From assembly GCA_950295325.1 (NCBI GenBank), contig OX485807.1:43926440-43990439 (forward strand): a stretch of 64,000 nucleotides of DNA, written 5' to 3'. The DNA comes from Polytrichum commune. Lineage: Eukaryota; Streptophyta; Polytrichopsida; Polytrichales; Polytrichaceae. The notes beneath the pieces are model-generated. The model did no database searches. It was given only the letters and a program-made list of their open reading frames with translations, and was not told the DNA's origin. Position numbers and translations under genes: made by a program. Shown here piece after piece: positions 1 to 11,400 of the stretch. Numbering within the stretch: position 1 is the first letter of the stretch; every line of letters begins with the position of its first letter.

Positions 1-1921
1 ATCTCCAAGTTTTGTCCAAGATCTCAAGTGAAAAATCACCACAGCATTTATGCTTCAAAATCTTCTAAACATTGACACCGAGAGTGACCTCGAAGGCTTG
101 GAAGATTGGAAGCAGAATTCGCAGAAGTCGGAGATGAAGCAGTAATACCGGCTTCTTCAGCAAAGTCGTTGGCCGGGTATTGAAGGGTATGCCAGACCTT
201 GTCCAGGGTATGGCATCGCTCATCCAAGAGCAGAAGGGTTATCAAAACCAATCCCCATTTTCATCCATGGAGGCAAAATTACATTCGTAATTCTCAGATT
301 ATGTTCGTGAGCTGATCGGTTATGACCAATAAACAATGAGAGGAGAGTGGATGACGAGCCATGGGAGCGGCGAGTCTAGATCCACCTATTCAAGTTGGCT
401 ATCAATCATGACTGAACAACTCATGGATTAATATGAAAATTATAGATGGTTATGTGCCTCTATGGATGAAAAATGAGGTTGATTTTGATAACCCTTTCTT
501 CTTTTGGATGAGAAATTGATTACGGCTGAGAACCAACTTGAAGAGGTGGTTCCCGTGGCTCATCATCCACTCCTCTCTCGTTGCTAATCTAGTCCATGAG
601 CTATGTGTTGGAAGGTAATTGTGCAATTTTCATTCATTGAAAGAAGGTACACAAAAATATGTAATTATTTTAGTGGGCGTTGGAGAATAATGAGGATGGA
701 AAGTAATATTGACCACATTACATTTCCTTCTTGATGAAATTTAGAGAACATTAAAATTTGAAACCTTGACAAGTGTCCATTACTAACATGTTTGCTGACA
801 TCATCCCACTATTAGGGGTCATTCACTGTCTTTAGAATAGTTTAGTTCGAAGCTCCTAAAATGTTACCAAGTAATTTGATTTATGAAAATTTGGCTTAAG
901 ATTGTGTTTGATTAATCTCAAATCATTGCATTGGCGATGAGCAATTAGATCTTCCTCCTCCTCTTGGAATATGAAAGAGTCTTAGTTACCTCAACCACCA
1001 AAAGTCTCAAGTGACCTTACACATTCTATATTAGGAGTTTAAGCTTTAGAGTAGATGACAAGTCATATTGGTGTTCTAGACTCTTGACATGAAGTATCAA
1101 GTCACTACAAGTGCAATCTACATGATATGAATAATATGATTCTTGGGGGGGAGAGGAAGGTCATCAACTTACGTGATTTTGTTCCCTAAGGTTGGGTGCT
1201 CTCTCCTTCATCTTTGTGTATAGTTCTGTGTGTACCTTCATATTGTGAGCACCTCACAAACCCTAATTTCTTCACAAGTTGTGAACTTGTTGCTATTTTA
1301 CGACCACAATTCATCAATTCCAAACTCTTGTTCGAAGTTCGGTAAACACACAAAAATTGTTGACCCTACCACATAAATGTTAGATGATTACTTCATTAAT
1401 TGCCTCTGGATGGGATTCAAATTAGAGTATATGACATGTCATTGCAAATGAACACTTTAAAAAATCAATTACTAGTTGAAGAAAATTAAAAGCAGTGATC
1501 ATTTGTAGATCATTTCAACCATAAGATGGATTTAATTGCACATACGATCTGAATAGGAGTCAATTTTGTCCTCAATATTGTTTATGTTTGAAGCATTTTC
1601 TTGAAATAATATTGGTCCTTTCATTTACATTGTTTGATTTGAGGCAAATGAAACATTGTATTTCACTATCAAAAATCATAGAAGACCATTAGATCCTAGA
1701 GCCTTATATGTTTTTTGGCAATGAAATGAGAGCCTTATGTTATTTGACTCAAACTAAAGAGACAAAATTAAAGACTCGCATTGTTTCAAGCAAACACTTC
1801 AATGAACACAACAACAGCAAGGATCGGATTCTAATTGCCATTTAGATTGCACTAGTTTCTTGTCCAGTATTCTTCATGATTCTTGGTATGGAATGTGAAT
1901 GGCAGATGTGGGTCAAAAACC
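1..1921. other. non-coding left flank
   Basis: I see no convincing gene here. The stretch is AT-rich and holds one foldback element (334-583), listed separately. A CACTACAAG string occurs at 1103-1111, but I found no matching inverted end, so I do not use it as a transposon terminus. Confidence 0.5.
334..583. repeat. foldback (inverted-repeat) element
   Basis: The left arm starts CAATGAGAGGAGAGTGGATG at 334. Its imperfect reverse complement ends at 583. The similarity continues inward through a CAAGTTGG stretch and a shared TCATCCATAGAGGCACA-like core, so nearly the whole 250 bp is palindromic. This is typical of a small non-autonomous DNA element. I did not find a clear target-site duplication. 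Confidence 0.55.
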
Positions 1922-1942
1922 CTAAACCTTAAACCCTAAATC
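1916..1942. repeat. telomere-like CCCTAAA motif run
   Basis: Three degenerate copies of the plant telomere heptamer (AAACCCTAAACCTTAAACCC, continuing TAAATCC) lie at the 3' end of the minus-strand FCP1-like gene. Read on the minus strand they encode its last residues and stop codon. It is either a short interstitial telomeric motif or chance. Confidence 0.5.
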
Positions 1943-3469
1943 CAAGTTGTGTGTCTGTCCACAATTTGGACAGTGATATGATTTTTCCAACTTCGAGCTA
2001 GACCTGGAGAAAGCACAAATTGAAATATGCTTTAAGCTCTTGGCCTTTTGTTTATACATTATAGATATTGTAATAGAGGAATCAAATGCTGCAACTATGG
2101 CACATGAAACAAGAAGGTTAGCACTAATGCCGGATACTAAAGAACCCCTAGAAGAGGCCACAAGAACTTCTAGTTTCTCTAGAAGAGGCCACAAGAAATG
2201 TCTCAAATAATTCTTGTCATCTGCAAGTTTTTTTATGTTTTCCACATTGAATGCGGGTGGGATGATGATGTTTGCGACTGGATTGCAGTTCACCACGGCT
2301 CCAATGTGGTCAATGATCATCGTATTGCTCTCATTCCATAACGGCCAAGTACTCCATACTTTGGACAAAGGCTTTTTCCACCTTGAGACCCCCATGTTCT
2401 CGGAGTGCTCCTCGCAATCCTTTGCAGACCAGCAGAACAAAGGCTTATGGCTCTCCAAGCCCTCAACCTTTCGCATCATCTCCGCCACTACGTCTTCCAT
2501 GTTGCTTAAACTCTTCATACCCCAAAAACCAACTGTAAATTTCCTAAAGCACCTGTCTAAGAATTCAGTTAACCAAGGTCGGAACACTATCCGTTGTTTC
2601 AACGACTTCCTAGTAATACGGATAGATGGATTAGGATTCGGTTTTGACAAAAGACTGCTATCTACAAGGGTGCCATGGATATTAAAAATCAAAAGTTTGG
2701 TTGCAGAGATTGTACCAATCATCCCGAGGACGGGGCTCACCTGGTCATGTGGATGAGCATCTTCATTGGCACTAGTTCCTACATTCGTAGAAGACTTCTG
2801 GTTATTTTTCCTCCTAGTTTTAGGTCTCACCCTCTTCTGAGGTGACACTGTCTGAGCTAGGTCATGAGGCTTACTGCTGGGACGTCTATTTGGCCCACTC
2901 CCAGACCCTTTACTATTGACCTCCCCACTATCTGTTGCTGGTTTTAGGACTATCTGCCAGGGCCTCAATCTTACTCTCACTCTTTCTGCCCTCTCCACCA
3001 GAATTACCCCCATCCTCCCCTTTCCCAGATGCTTTAAGACTGCTCTCTCCAATCTCAGCCACTACATTGCCCCCTAAATCTACTATCCCATCCTCTGTAA
3101 CTTCACATTCTAGACTCCCAACTACCTGCATTATAGACTTCCCTTTCAGCATGGCCACATCGTTGGCATCCTCAATCAAGTTCTCCTTCGAAAGGGGGGG
3201 TCACCCGCACTACATGCCACTGAAATGAACATACGATCCACACTAGGCACTTGAGGGGAAGTAGTTTTGGTTGTGGGTGACTTAGGCCCAGATACAGACA
3301 CAGGGTTCCCTATCTTCTCCATCATTATGGAGAACATTGAAGAAAGGTTGTTTAGCACCAGGGTGTTCTGTTGTTGATTGAGCAATACTTCAGACATTTG
3401 CTGCCTAAATTCATTTTGTGTTCCCTCTAATGCACTTATCCGTGATGAAACCCTTCCAGAAACACCTTG
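1922..3469 (-). pseudogene. FCP1/HAD-like pseudophosphatase domain, last exon of TnpA-like gene, frameshifted
   Basis: This is the last exon of the minus-strand gene that starts at 6525, or a captured gene fused to it. After a splice acceptor at 3470-3471 it encodes a Gln/Ser-rich, probably coiled-coil region, an acidic low-complexity linker, then an FCP1-like domain (roughly 2200-2700). The domain resembles the plant family with motifs of the type KLLVLDVNG, RPF..FL..CF..F.VGIWSS, LLFCWD and NESNTLLVDDSP. Here motif I is FNIHGT (codons at 2669-2686), so both acidic residues are replaced, and the DD motif reads IIDH. Phosphatase activity is therefore unlikely. Frame analysis shows a one-base loss at the G7 run 3194-3200 and an opposite shift near 2935-2960. 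The two restore frame, so the exon length is still a multiple of three. A CPNC motif near the C-terminus is unexplained. Confidence 0.6.
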
Positions 3470-3714
3470 CTGCTCAAGCATAACCACAATCAAAACGTTA
3501 TTAGGGCCTACCAAAGATTGCATACTTAGGTCTCAATTAGTGCTTACATATGAGTGCCCCCTGACAAGCCAATTAATCAACTGTATGATTACCAATGACT
3601 GCATAACTATGACTGCATTCCAATGACTGCATAACTATGACTGCCAACCCTGACATAACTGTTAAATGACTCCTACAATGGCTCCAAAATGACTGCTTAA
3701 ATAAAACTACTTAC

Positions 3715-6525
3715 AGATGTACATGCCCCGTTCTGCTCGGAGTCTAGAAAATCCTCTGCGATCTCGGTGATGCCTGGGCTCCTTTGCCTTTTTTTCCGCT
3801 GCCACAGCAAGGGAGATTTGTCAATATTCCATGCATGATTAAATATAAATATATGCACCTTCACACAATGAAGTAGATTGAGTACATACCAATTTTGCCT
3901 CTTTCCCAGCCTTTCCGGACCTCCCAACATTTGATTGGTTCTTCACTTGTTTCCTTGCATTGGCCATCACCTGTGCCTTTTGAGTAGTCACGGGATTCGA
4001 CCAATATTCACATAACCGGGCCCATTGATCGGGTTCAATGAAAACATGGCATTGTTTTTTCCCCGCCATAAACCAACCTTTCATTTTAGATCTCTCCGTT
4101 TTCATTTGTCTTTTTACAGCATTTTTGAACCCCAGATTGGATAGAGGATGATCCAAGTACTCAAATTCACTGTCTAAGGCAGCTCTGAGCTTCTCTACAC
4201 ATGTAGGATTCTGCATTTTCCACTTTAATATGCTCACATCTAATATCCTTGGAACCAAGCTGCGAAGCGCCTCATCAAAAGCATTTTTACCTTCACACCC
4301 TCCATCTATGCCACCTCCAGCTTTCACTCTCAAAATGTGAGCTTTTTGCCCTCCCAATCGCCTCAAATTCGCATTTGTCTCTACCTCCTTTCTGGCAGCT
4401 TTCCTTGTTGCTTTTCCCTCACTCTCTGGCCTTACTTGCGGAGCGCCTTGAGTGCCTTCGCCCGCAGTTGGTGGTGGTGGAATCCACTGCCCTTGGTACG
4501 ATTGACCCATCATCCAAGGCATGGGTTGTTGCATCATCCAAGGGTTTTGTTGGCCCATTACACCAGAGGGTGGTTGCATGGTTGAGCCCATTGCTCCTGG
4601 TGGTTGCTGACCCATCATTCCCGGTGGCATCCATGGAGGTGGCATCCATTGCCATTGAGGCTGTGTGCAGTTGGTTGGAGTGTTATTCTCTTTTTGTGCA
4701 GGCCCCTGACCCCAATCACACAAACTAGTTAGCTTGTTGACAATGGACTACAAACTCTTCTACACAGGCTGAACACAAAACACATCAATAAGCATTATAG
4801 ACTCCAAGTCCTGGAATTAGATTCGATCACAAATGGCAGAAATTCACAACTACAATACCTCCAGGATCTGAATATACCTATAAAGCTCTCACACACATTT
4901 GTAGACTGAAAACCAATCAATATGTAGCGTCATGTCAGCTTTACCCTAATCCATGAAAATGCACCCACTATGGAGCTGTCCGCGTTTCTGTAGAGGCAAC
5001 CACTTAGGGTATCTACCGCAACACTATCCTAAATCAAACAACAGTACATACAGGTGTCCCCACAACTCATCATGTTACTTATATAACCAAAAAAATCAAG
5101 TAAAATAAATTCCAACTTACAATTTTTTCCGGTGACTTCAATATCTTTTTTGCTCGCTTTCTCTTTGTTGCAGATGATCCAGCCAAATCACCCATGGCTT
5201 CCTGCACCGACTCAAGGTCCTCATCGCTTTCTACAAAAGGTAAGCATTCGGCAACAATCAGTTACAACAAGAGTATCATAAGGGACAAACACATCACTGA
5301 ATTTATGTTAATCCATGATTATACACTCTACATCCACAAGAAATTTCTGCTTATGGTACCTTAGTCCATCCTCCTCACAACACATTTACATTTAGAAACG
5401 GCCTGTCAGATACAAACGGCCCCAGGGGAGCCTGCAGGCAGAATAATTCTGCAAGTGTTTCTGCAACCGTTACTTTGAAGTGGCAGAATACTACTTACCA
5501 GCAACCCAGACAATGCAATTGAATATCAATGTAGGTATCTTGATGTTGAAATTTCAAAGCACAATCTACAAGATTCCCTAAACCCTTCAAAACTGATGAT
5601 ACAACTCAAGACGAAACCCTAGATCACCTCCATTGTGGAGTTGGTAATGCCCAAAGATCTTTCTGACATAATGTGGACAACATTGAGCATGATTGGCCCA
5701 CTTCAAATATTTTACACAAGTCTTTGTTACCCTCTACAAAACCCAACAATTTAAAATGCACACATCCACACAAATTGCACCGAATAACCCCAATCGGACA
5801 ATGGACAACCCTAGCACACATACTCAAACACCCAAATCCCTACACAAGGTCATAACCAAACCCCATCACCATTAGCAGTTCTATGAAAAGGTTGCCCCTA
5901 CACACAACACACACAATAATGGATCAGCAAACCCATGAAGCTAAACTAAATCTGATTTGCATCACCTCTCATTGTACATCCCTGTCTCTCCATCCAATAA
6001 ACCAAGCATCTCAGCCCTACACAACACATATCATCAAAAGATATGATGGAGACTGATCAGAGCTCACCTACAGTGTTGTGATTAAGAATGTAGCGAAGGT
6101 GGTGAAATGAGAAGTCTTTTGAGAATATGCTCACATCTTCAACTTAGTGTCTCTAGGTCTTCATACAAGGAATGTTCTTTCTGACATAACAAATGGTGGT
6201 CCTAACCCTTTGGTGCCTGAGGGTGTGTTCTAGGATTGAAGAAGAGGATACTTTTCTGAAGCACAATCGTCGTTGTCCGCCCTCAATATAGCCTTACATC
6301 TCCATGATCGAAGGGCTTAGAGGAGAAGATGCTTAAATGGTTGCATCTGGTCACCCCCTGAAGGCTGGGTTTACCAACACCCACCTTTACATACAAACGC
6401 ACCCCAATGTAGACTAAACATTGTGCAACTGAAAAGAACTACATACAACTTAGAATGTTGAAGAGCTTACCTGGTGTGTAGTCGTCCTCCGTCTTTGTTT
6501 CGTCCGTCTCACCCTCCGATGCCAT
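3715..6525 (-). CDS. CACTA TnpA-like protein (Transposase_24-type), 5' exons
   Basis: The model is four exons joined by good GT-AG sites. They are 6525-6471 (start MASEGETDET), 5230-5121 (acidic, then a KRKRAKK nuclear-localisation-like cluster), 4705-3890 and 3798-3715. Phases agree at every junction. Exon 3 begins with a Pro/Met/Gln-rich segment (repeated WMPP, MMGQQ). It then enters a basic domain matching the plant Ptta/En-Spm Transposase_24 pattern: conserved VKRQMKTERSKMK, then QWARLCEYWSNPV, then a NARKQVKNQSNVGRSGK tail. In CACTA elements such proteins accompany the TNP2 transposase and are thought to bind element ends. The gene is divergent from the transposase at 8450. It continues into the FCP1-like exon at 3469. 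The start is the first in-frame ATG of exon 1 and has a favourable context (GACATGGC). Confidence 0.65.
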
Positions 6526-6693
6526 GTCGGTGGCGGCCTTGACAGGAGAGCTGCGAAGAACACACCTCCGTGCGCTCCGCCAACTACCAATGGCGGGATG
6601 CGGGTCGGAGATTGGGCGTGGTCGACAAGAAACCCTGGCACTACAAATATCGCGCCTGGCAACCAAGCACGGCGATGTTGTAGGTATGCTTCT

Positions 6694-6860
6694 AACCCTC
6701 TACAAAACTGACCAACCTAAACCCTCACACACAAATGTGGCTAAACTCTCCACAAAACTCAACTCCCTAAACCCTCCGACACACACATGCTCCTAAACCC
6801 TCTACATAACTCTCCTCCCTAAACCCTCACACACACATGCTTCTAAACCCTCTACCAAAA
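6694..6860. repeat. ~50-bp tandem repeat rich in CTAAACCCT (telo-box-like)
   Basis: Three and a half degenerate copies of a unit of about 50 bp follow one another. Each has the form CTAAACCCTCTACA..., CCTAAACCCTC, ACACACA. They lie immediately upstream of the presumed first exon of the TnpA-like gene. AAACCCTA resembles the plant telo-box promoter motif, so a regulatory role is possible but not shown. Confidence 0.5.
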
Positions 6861-7572
6861 CCAACCAACATCCACCCTCACAGACATTGACCGAACCCTT
6901 GCGCAGTCGGGGATGCCAGAATATGGTAAGCTTAGGGTTAGGGGGGAAGAGGGTTTGAGGGTGCTCCCGAAGTGGACGGAGAGAGACGAAATCTCCACCG
7001 TCCATGTATAATCTTGAGGGACGTCTAATGCCAACATGGCAAGCCGCGTCACCTTCACCGATTTCGCATATTAGCACTCTTCTACACGTGGCCAGAATAT
7101 ACGACTAAGGTATGTCTTAGATGCCACGTGGCGTTCCAGGTACCCTAAACAATGACTCCATTATAGTCGTATGCAGATATGGCAATTTATGACTAAATTG
7201 CAACTACGCACTTAAGCTAATTTTGCGGCAAAATTTGCGACGCTCTCTATAAGCGGCGATACTCTCTAGGAAATGAACGCGCTGCAGATTATGAAGGTGA
7301 CAATTTCCTTTCGACCCATGTAGAGCTCAACACACAACAGTAAACATTGCTGCAATCTTGTCCACTTAGATCGATATGAATAGAACGAAGCTAAACCCTG
7401 CGAAGCAAATCACTCCCTTATCAAGTGCTGGAACATCTAGTTTTGTTACTCCTTGAACTCCTGCCAATTTGCACGCCAAAACAGGGTAGACCTACAGGTT
7501 TGCAAACATCTTCAAACATCTTGCAGAACATGGCAGTCAACGAAAGCAACAACAGGGGAGAGGAGATAAGAA

Positions 7573-7803
7573 TCAAACTGACAATGTTTTCGCAGCTTCC
7601 TCCACTGGCTTGAACATTTCCTTCAATTTTGCAACGCGTTTGTCGCGGGCCGTCTCATACGATCCCTTACTTTGACAATCACCAGCATCTACTGCAAAGG
7701 TATGTACGCTCTCACATGGATTTGAGGTTTTGGTGACAGGTGTTTTGAGTGGCGAGCGTACAGAGTCACCACTGCAATCACCCATGGCAAAGTCACCTGA
7801 CAT
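7573..7803 (-). CDS. small hypothetical protein (76 aa) in CACTA region
   Basis: A minus-strand frame starts with MSGDFAMGDCSG and ends in a charged segment with RDKRVAKLKEMFKPVEEAAK, which would form an amphipathic helix. I do not recognise the family. Composition looks protein-like rather than random, with Ser/Thr/Asp-rich N-terminal half and basic helical C-terminal half. It lies between the two transposon genes and on the same strand as the TnpA-like gene, so it may be an extra or alternative 5' exon of that gene. No obvious splice donor precedes its stop. It could also be chance. Confidence 0.25.
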   Translation of the reverse strand: MSGDFAMGDCSGDSVRSPLKTPVTKTSNPCESVHTFAVDAGDCQSKGSYETARDKRVAKLKEMFKPVEEAAKTLSV

Positions 7804-8449
7804 TTCAACAACAAGACTATCTACCCAGCAATCTGCTTGAAGAGCTGAAATTGTACCCTACACGATGCAGTTTAGCCAATTTTGATAGTTAATTAGCACA
7901 GTCAAAAGAACCCATTAGGTGAGAAAAACACCACTGCGGAATTGTCCTGTAAGTTGCGCTCATGGTGTACAGAGACTGTATCAGTACAGTCAGTTGGTAC
8001 AGAGGTTTCTGGGCAGCCAGGTTGAGGGCTTAGGGTTTGGGGCACACAAGGCAAACAAACCCTAAGACTGTCCATTATGACTATCAAATGACTATGATTT
8101 TGGCCACGTCGATCAGACTATGACTTCAATTCGACTATAATTGTTGATATTTAGGAGTGATTTATAACTATATTATTACTGGTAATTAAGAGGTGGCAAA
8201 GTACCCTCGCTGAAACGACTAAAATATAACTATGTATTGAAGGAGCAAATTATCATTTCAGTGGCCAAACAGCGCATCATAAAATTTATAGGGAACACTA
8301 GTTTTCAGTAAATCAATCCATAGACACTCTATTTATGTAGCTACCTATACGGCTCACAACTCATTTGGTCACTGTCATCGTGATAATAGTCTCTGTCAGC
8401 GTATTGAACTAATGGAAGTGTATATAATAATATATGTGTATGCAGTACA

Positions 8450-11400
8450 ATGGACGAAAGGAGACTCCCCATTAGCGATATGAGAAGGCAACAACAACGA
8501 GATGATAGGCTATGGAAAAGGGAACAAGAAAGGGCAGCATTGTATAATTTGAAACGAATTCATTGTCCATGCTTCAAGTGCAAGGGACGTGTTCAGTGCT
8601 CTTTAGCAAAGGTCAAGGACCACCTCATCCAATATGGAAGGGAACCCACATATAGACTGTGGAGAGGGCCAGGTGAAAGAGACTCCTCAGATGAGGAGTG
8701 GGAACAAGAATTCAAGACACCCTTGAGAATACCTCAAGATGTTCAATTGGATGCAGGTTTGGATGTGCGGTCAATGGTGCAAGATGCATTCCAAGAAATA
8801 GACGAGCGTCCACAACCATTGGAGGAGATAGTGGAAGAAATTGTCATGGACGCGTTTACAGTTGTGGATGACCTACAAGATGGAGAAGATGATGACTCCG
8901 GCGATGAAGCAAATGAAGAACCATTGGGGGATGTTAGCAACGAGCCTGACAATGACGACAACCCACATGAATTAGAGGATGCAATTCAAGAATTGTATGA
9001 AGGTGCTAAATCATCCATATTAGCTGCAACAATCTTAATCATGACCCTTTGTACAATTCATGGAGTGAGCAACAAATTTGCCGATCAATTGTTTGCGCTA
9101 TTCAGCTTGCATCTTCTTCCTGGTGAGAATCGATTACCCAAAAACTACCATGCTGCGAAATCAATGATTAGGAAGTTGGGATTAAATTACAACACAATCC
9201 ACGCATGTGAAGGAGGATGCGTGTTGTTTAGAGGGCCTTATGAAAATGAGGTCCGTTGTCCAAAGTGCAATAAAGCAAGATACAAAGACATAGAGAAAAA
9301 AAAAAGACCTTGCAAAGTCCTAAGACATTTCCCATTGATACCTAGACTCAAACGTATGTTTCGTTCACCTGCGATTTCCGAGCTTATGGTTTGGCATTCG
9401 AAGAATAGGAGCACAGACGGGATGGTTAGACATCCTTGTGACTCCAAGGCATGGCAACATGTTCATAATAATGTAGATCCTACTTTTGGGGAAGATGTAC
9501 GCAATGTACATATAGGACTTGCAGCAGATGGAGTGAATCCCTTCAAGCTGCAACGTTCAACTTGGTCTACGTGGCCAGTGATGTTGCTTAATTACAACAT
9601 ACCTCCATGGTTGACAACCAAGAATTTTTTTGTTATGTTAGCCTTACTTATTCCAAGAAAACAATCGGTTACATCACATTATTTCGACGTGTATTTGGCA
9701 CCATTAGTTGAAGAATTACAACAACTATGGAATGGTGTCCTAGCATATGATGTATTGAAGGAAATAGGATTTCGCACATTTAGGTTGAGGGCGGTCCTAT
9801 TATGGACAATCCACGACTTTCCGGGGTATGGGACAGTAGCTGGCGTAGCACATCAAGGCTATGTTGCATGCCCAGTGTGTGGGCCAGATTTTAGGGGTGA
9901 GCATAGCATAGAACTTGGAAAATTAACTTATACGGACACACGTAGATGGCTTCCCTATGATGACCCTTGGAGATCTGCTAGAATGAAGGACCATTTCAAC
10001 GGCCGCATAGAACAAAGAGGTCCTCCCAAAATGGGCACAGCAGAGGAGCAACTACAACGCGGAATTAGTTACCAAGCATGGCTTGGTGAAGGAAACAGGG
10101 AGGGTAGCGATGGAGATCAATCGAAATTTCACGGTGTGAAAAGACGAAGCATTCTTCATGATTTGCCCTATTGGAAGGTACTTGCATCCTCATTCTCATT
10201 TTAAAAGTCAACCCTTACTATTTCTAACCATTCATAGTAGAAACAAGAAAGTACTAGATTAAATAGTGCAACCCATTTCAGTGTACATGTATTCCGATTA
10301 CTCAATTTTTTGTTGGTTTAACCGGGTATTTCTTAATATATTTTAGAAGTCTTTCCAACCAGCTACTTAGAGATGAACCGGTTGAGATTGAGAAATAAGC
10401 GGTTTAAGTTGAGACTGCTGGAACATTACCGATTATTTTAGAAGCAATTAGAGATATACCCCAATTTATGCAAGTTTCTTCAAACAGGATGTGAACATGT
10501 GCCATGTTGGGCTTGCAAACACTAGGATCTCAACCGATTATGCCCAACAGTGTCCCTGACACTGCTCCCAAATAATAGGTAAGATGTGAACATGTAAGGG
10601 CATCCCCAGGAGAGATAGTAAGCAACCCGCCAAAAATAATATATTATATGGTGTTTAGGGTGTTTGGGGAGCCCTCCATCTTGGGCGGGGCCGCTCATCT
10701 TGAGTCAGAGCCCACCAAAGCCTAGGCATACCCCCGGTATAATTAGGAAGCAATCAATAAGACAACGACACCTATTATCTGACATGGGATAAAGTAGGAT
10801 ATCGGAGTATCTGATATTAAAGTAATCTCTTGGCGGGCCGGAGGAGGGCCGCCATATGAACCATTTATGGCGTTGGAAGGCCTTTACTATACCCGGGCCG
10901 CTTCTAAATTATGCCGGACCGGACATTGGTGGGGATCAATTTATGCCGGTACCGCCACCTAAGAACCCGGGATGCCCCATTTTTGGCGTTGGCATGCCCT
11001 ATGGCGAGGCTGCTGGGGACGCCCTAAGTGGATGGAGTTGCTCACAGTAGATGTAGAATGTCAACCGGCTATTATGCACTAAAATCTCAACCGGGCCCTA
11101 CAACCAGATGTCAGGCTTATCGTCTCGTTGACTCTGGTGGTTGGCTTGTACAGGGGGGTGGGGGGAATAGGGTTGGGATTGCATTGCACATTGATTGCCA
11201 TTTGGGTGAACCTACATCCCCATTCCGATTTTAAAAGGCAACCCTACACCTTACTAACCATTCATAGCCGAGAAATGAAAATACTAGATTAATATATGCA
11301 ACCTAGTGCAATGTACAGGCATTCCGATTTATGAAAAAATTTGTTGGTTCAAATGTTTGCTATCTAATATATTTTATTTTGGTTTGGTGTCAGGATCTTC

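Larger units (their letters stand above)
6526..8449. other. intergenic region between divergent CACTA genes
   Basis: This 1.9 kb separates the two divergent transposon genes and should hold both promoters. It contains a telo-box-like tandem repeat (6694-6860), one small minus-strand reading frame (7573-7803), and scattered GACTA/ATGACTAT motifs near 7080-7210 and 8060-8230. These resemble the motifs at 3540-3680 and 16.1-16.6 kb and could be subterminal binding-site repeats. Confidence 0.4.

Noticed and set aside
1103-1111. CACTACAAG as the left end of the CACTA element
   Set aside because: No CTTGTAGTG partner was found to the right of the transposase and no 3-bp duplication could be paired.
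3839-4728. Plus-strand frames opposite the Transposase_24 exon
   Set aside because: Antisense shadows of the minus-strand exon, whose protein motifs are clear.
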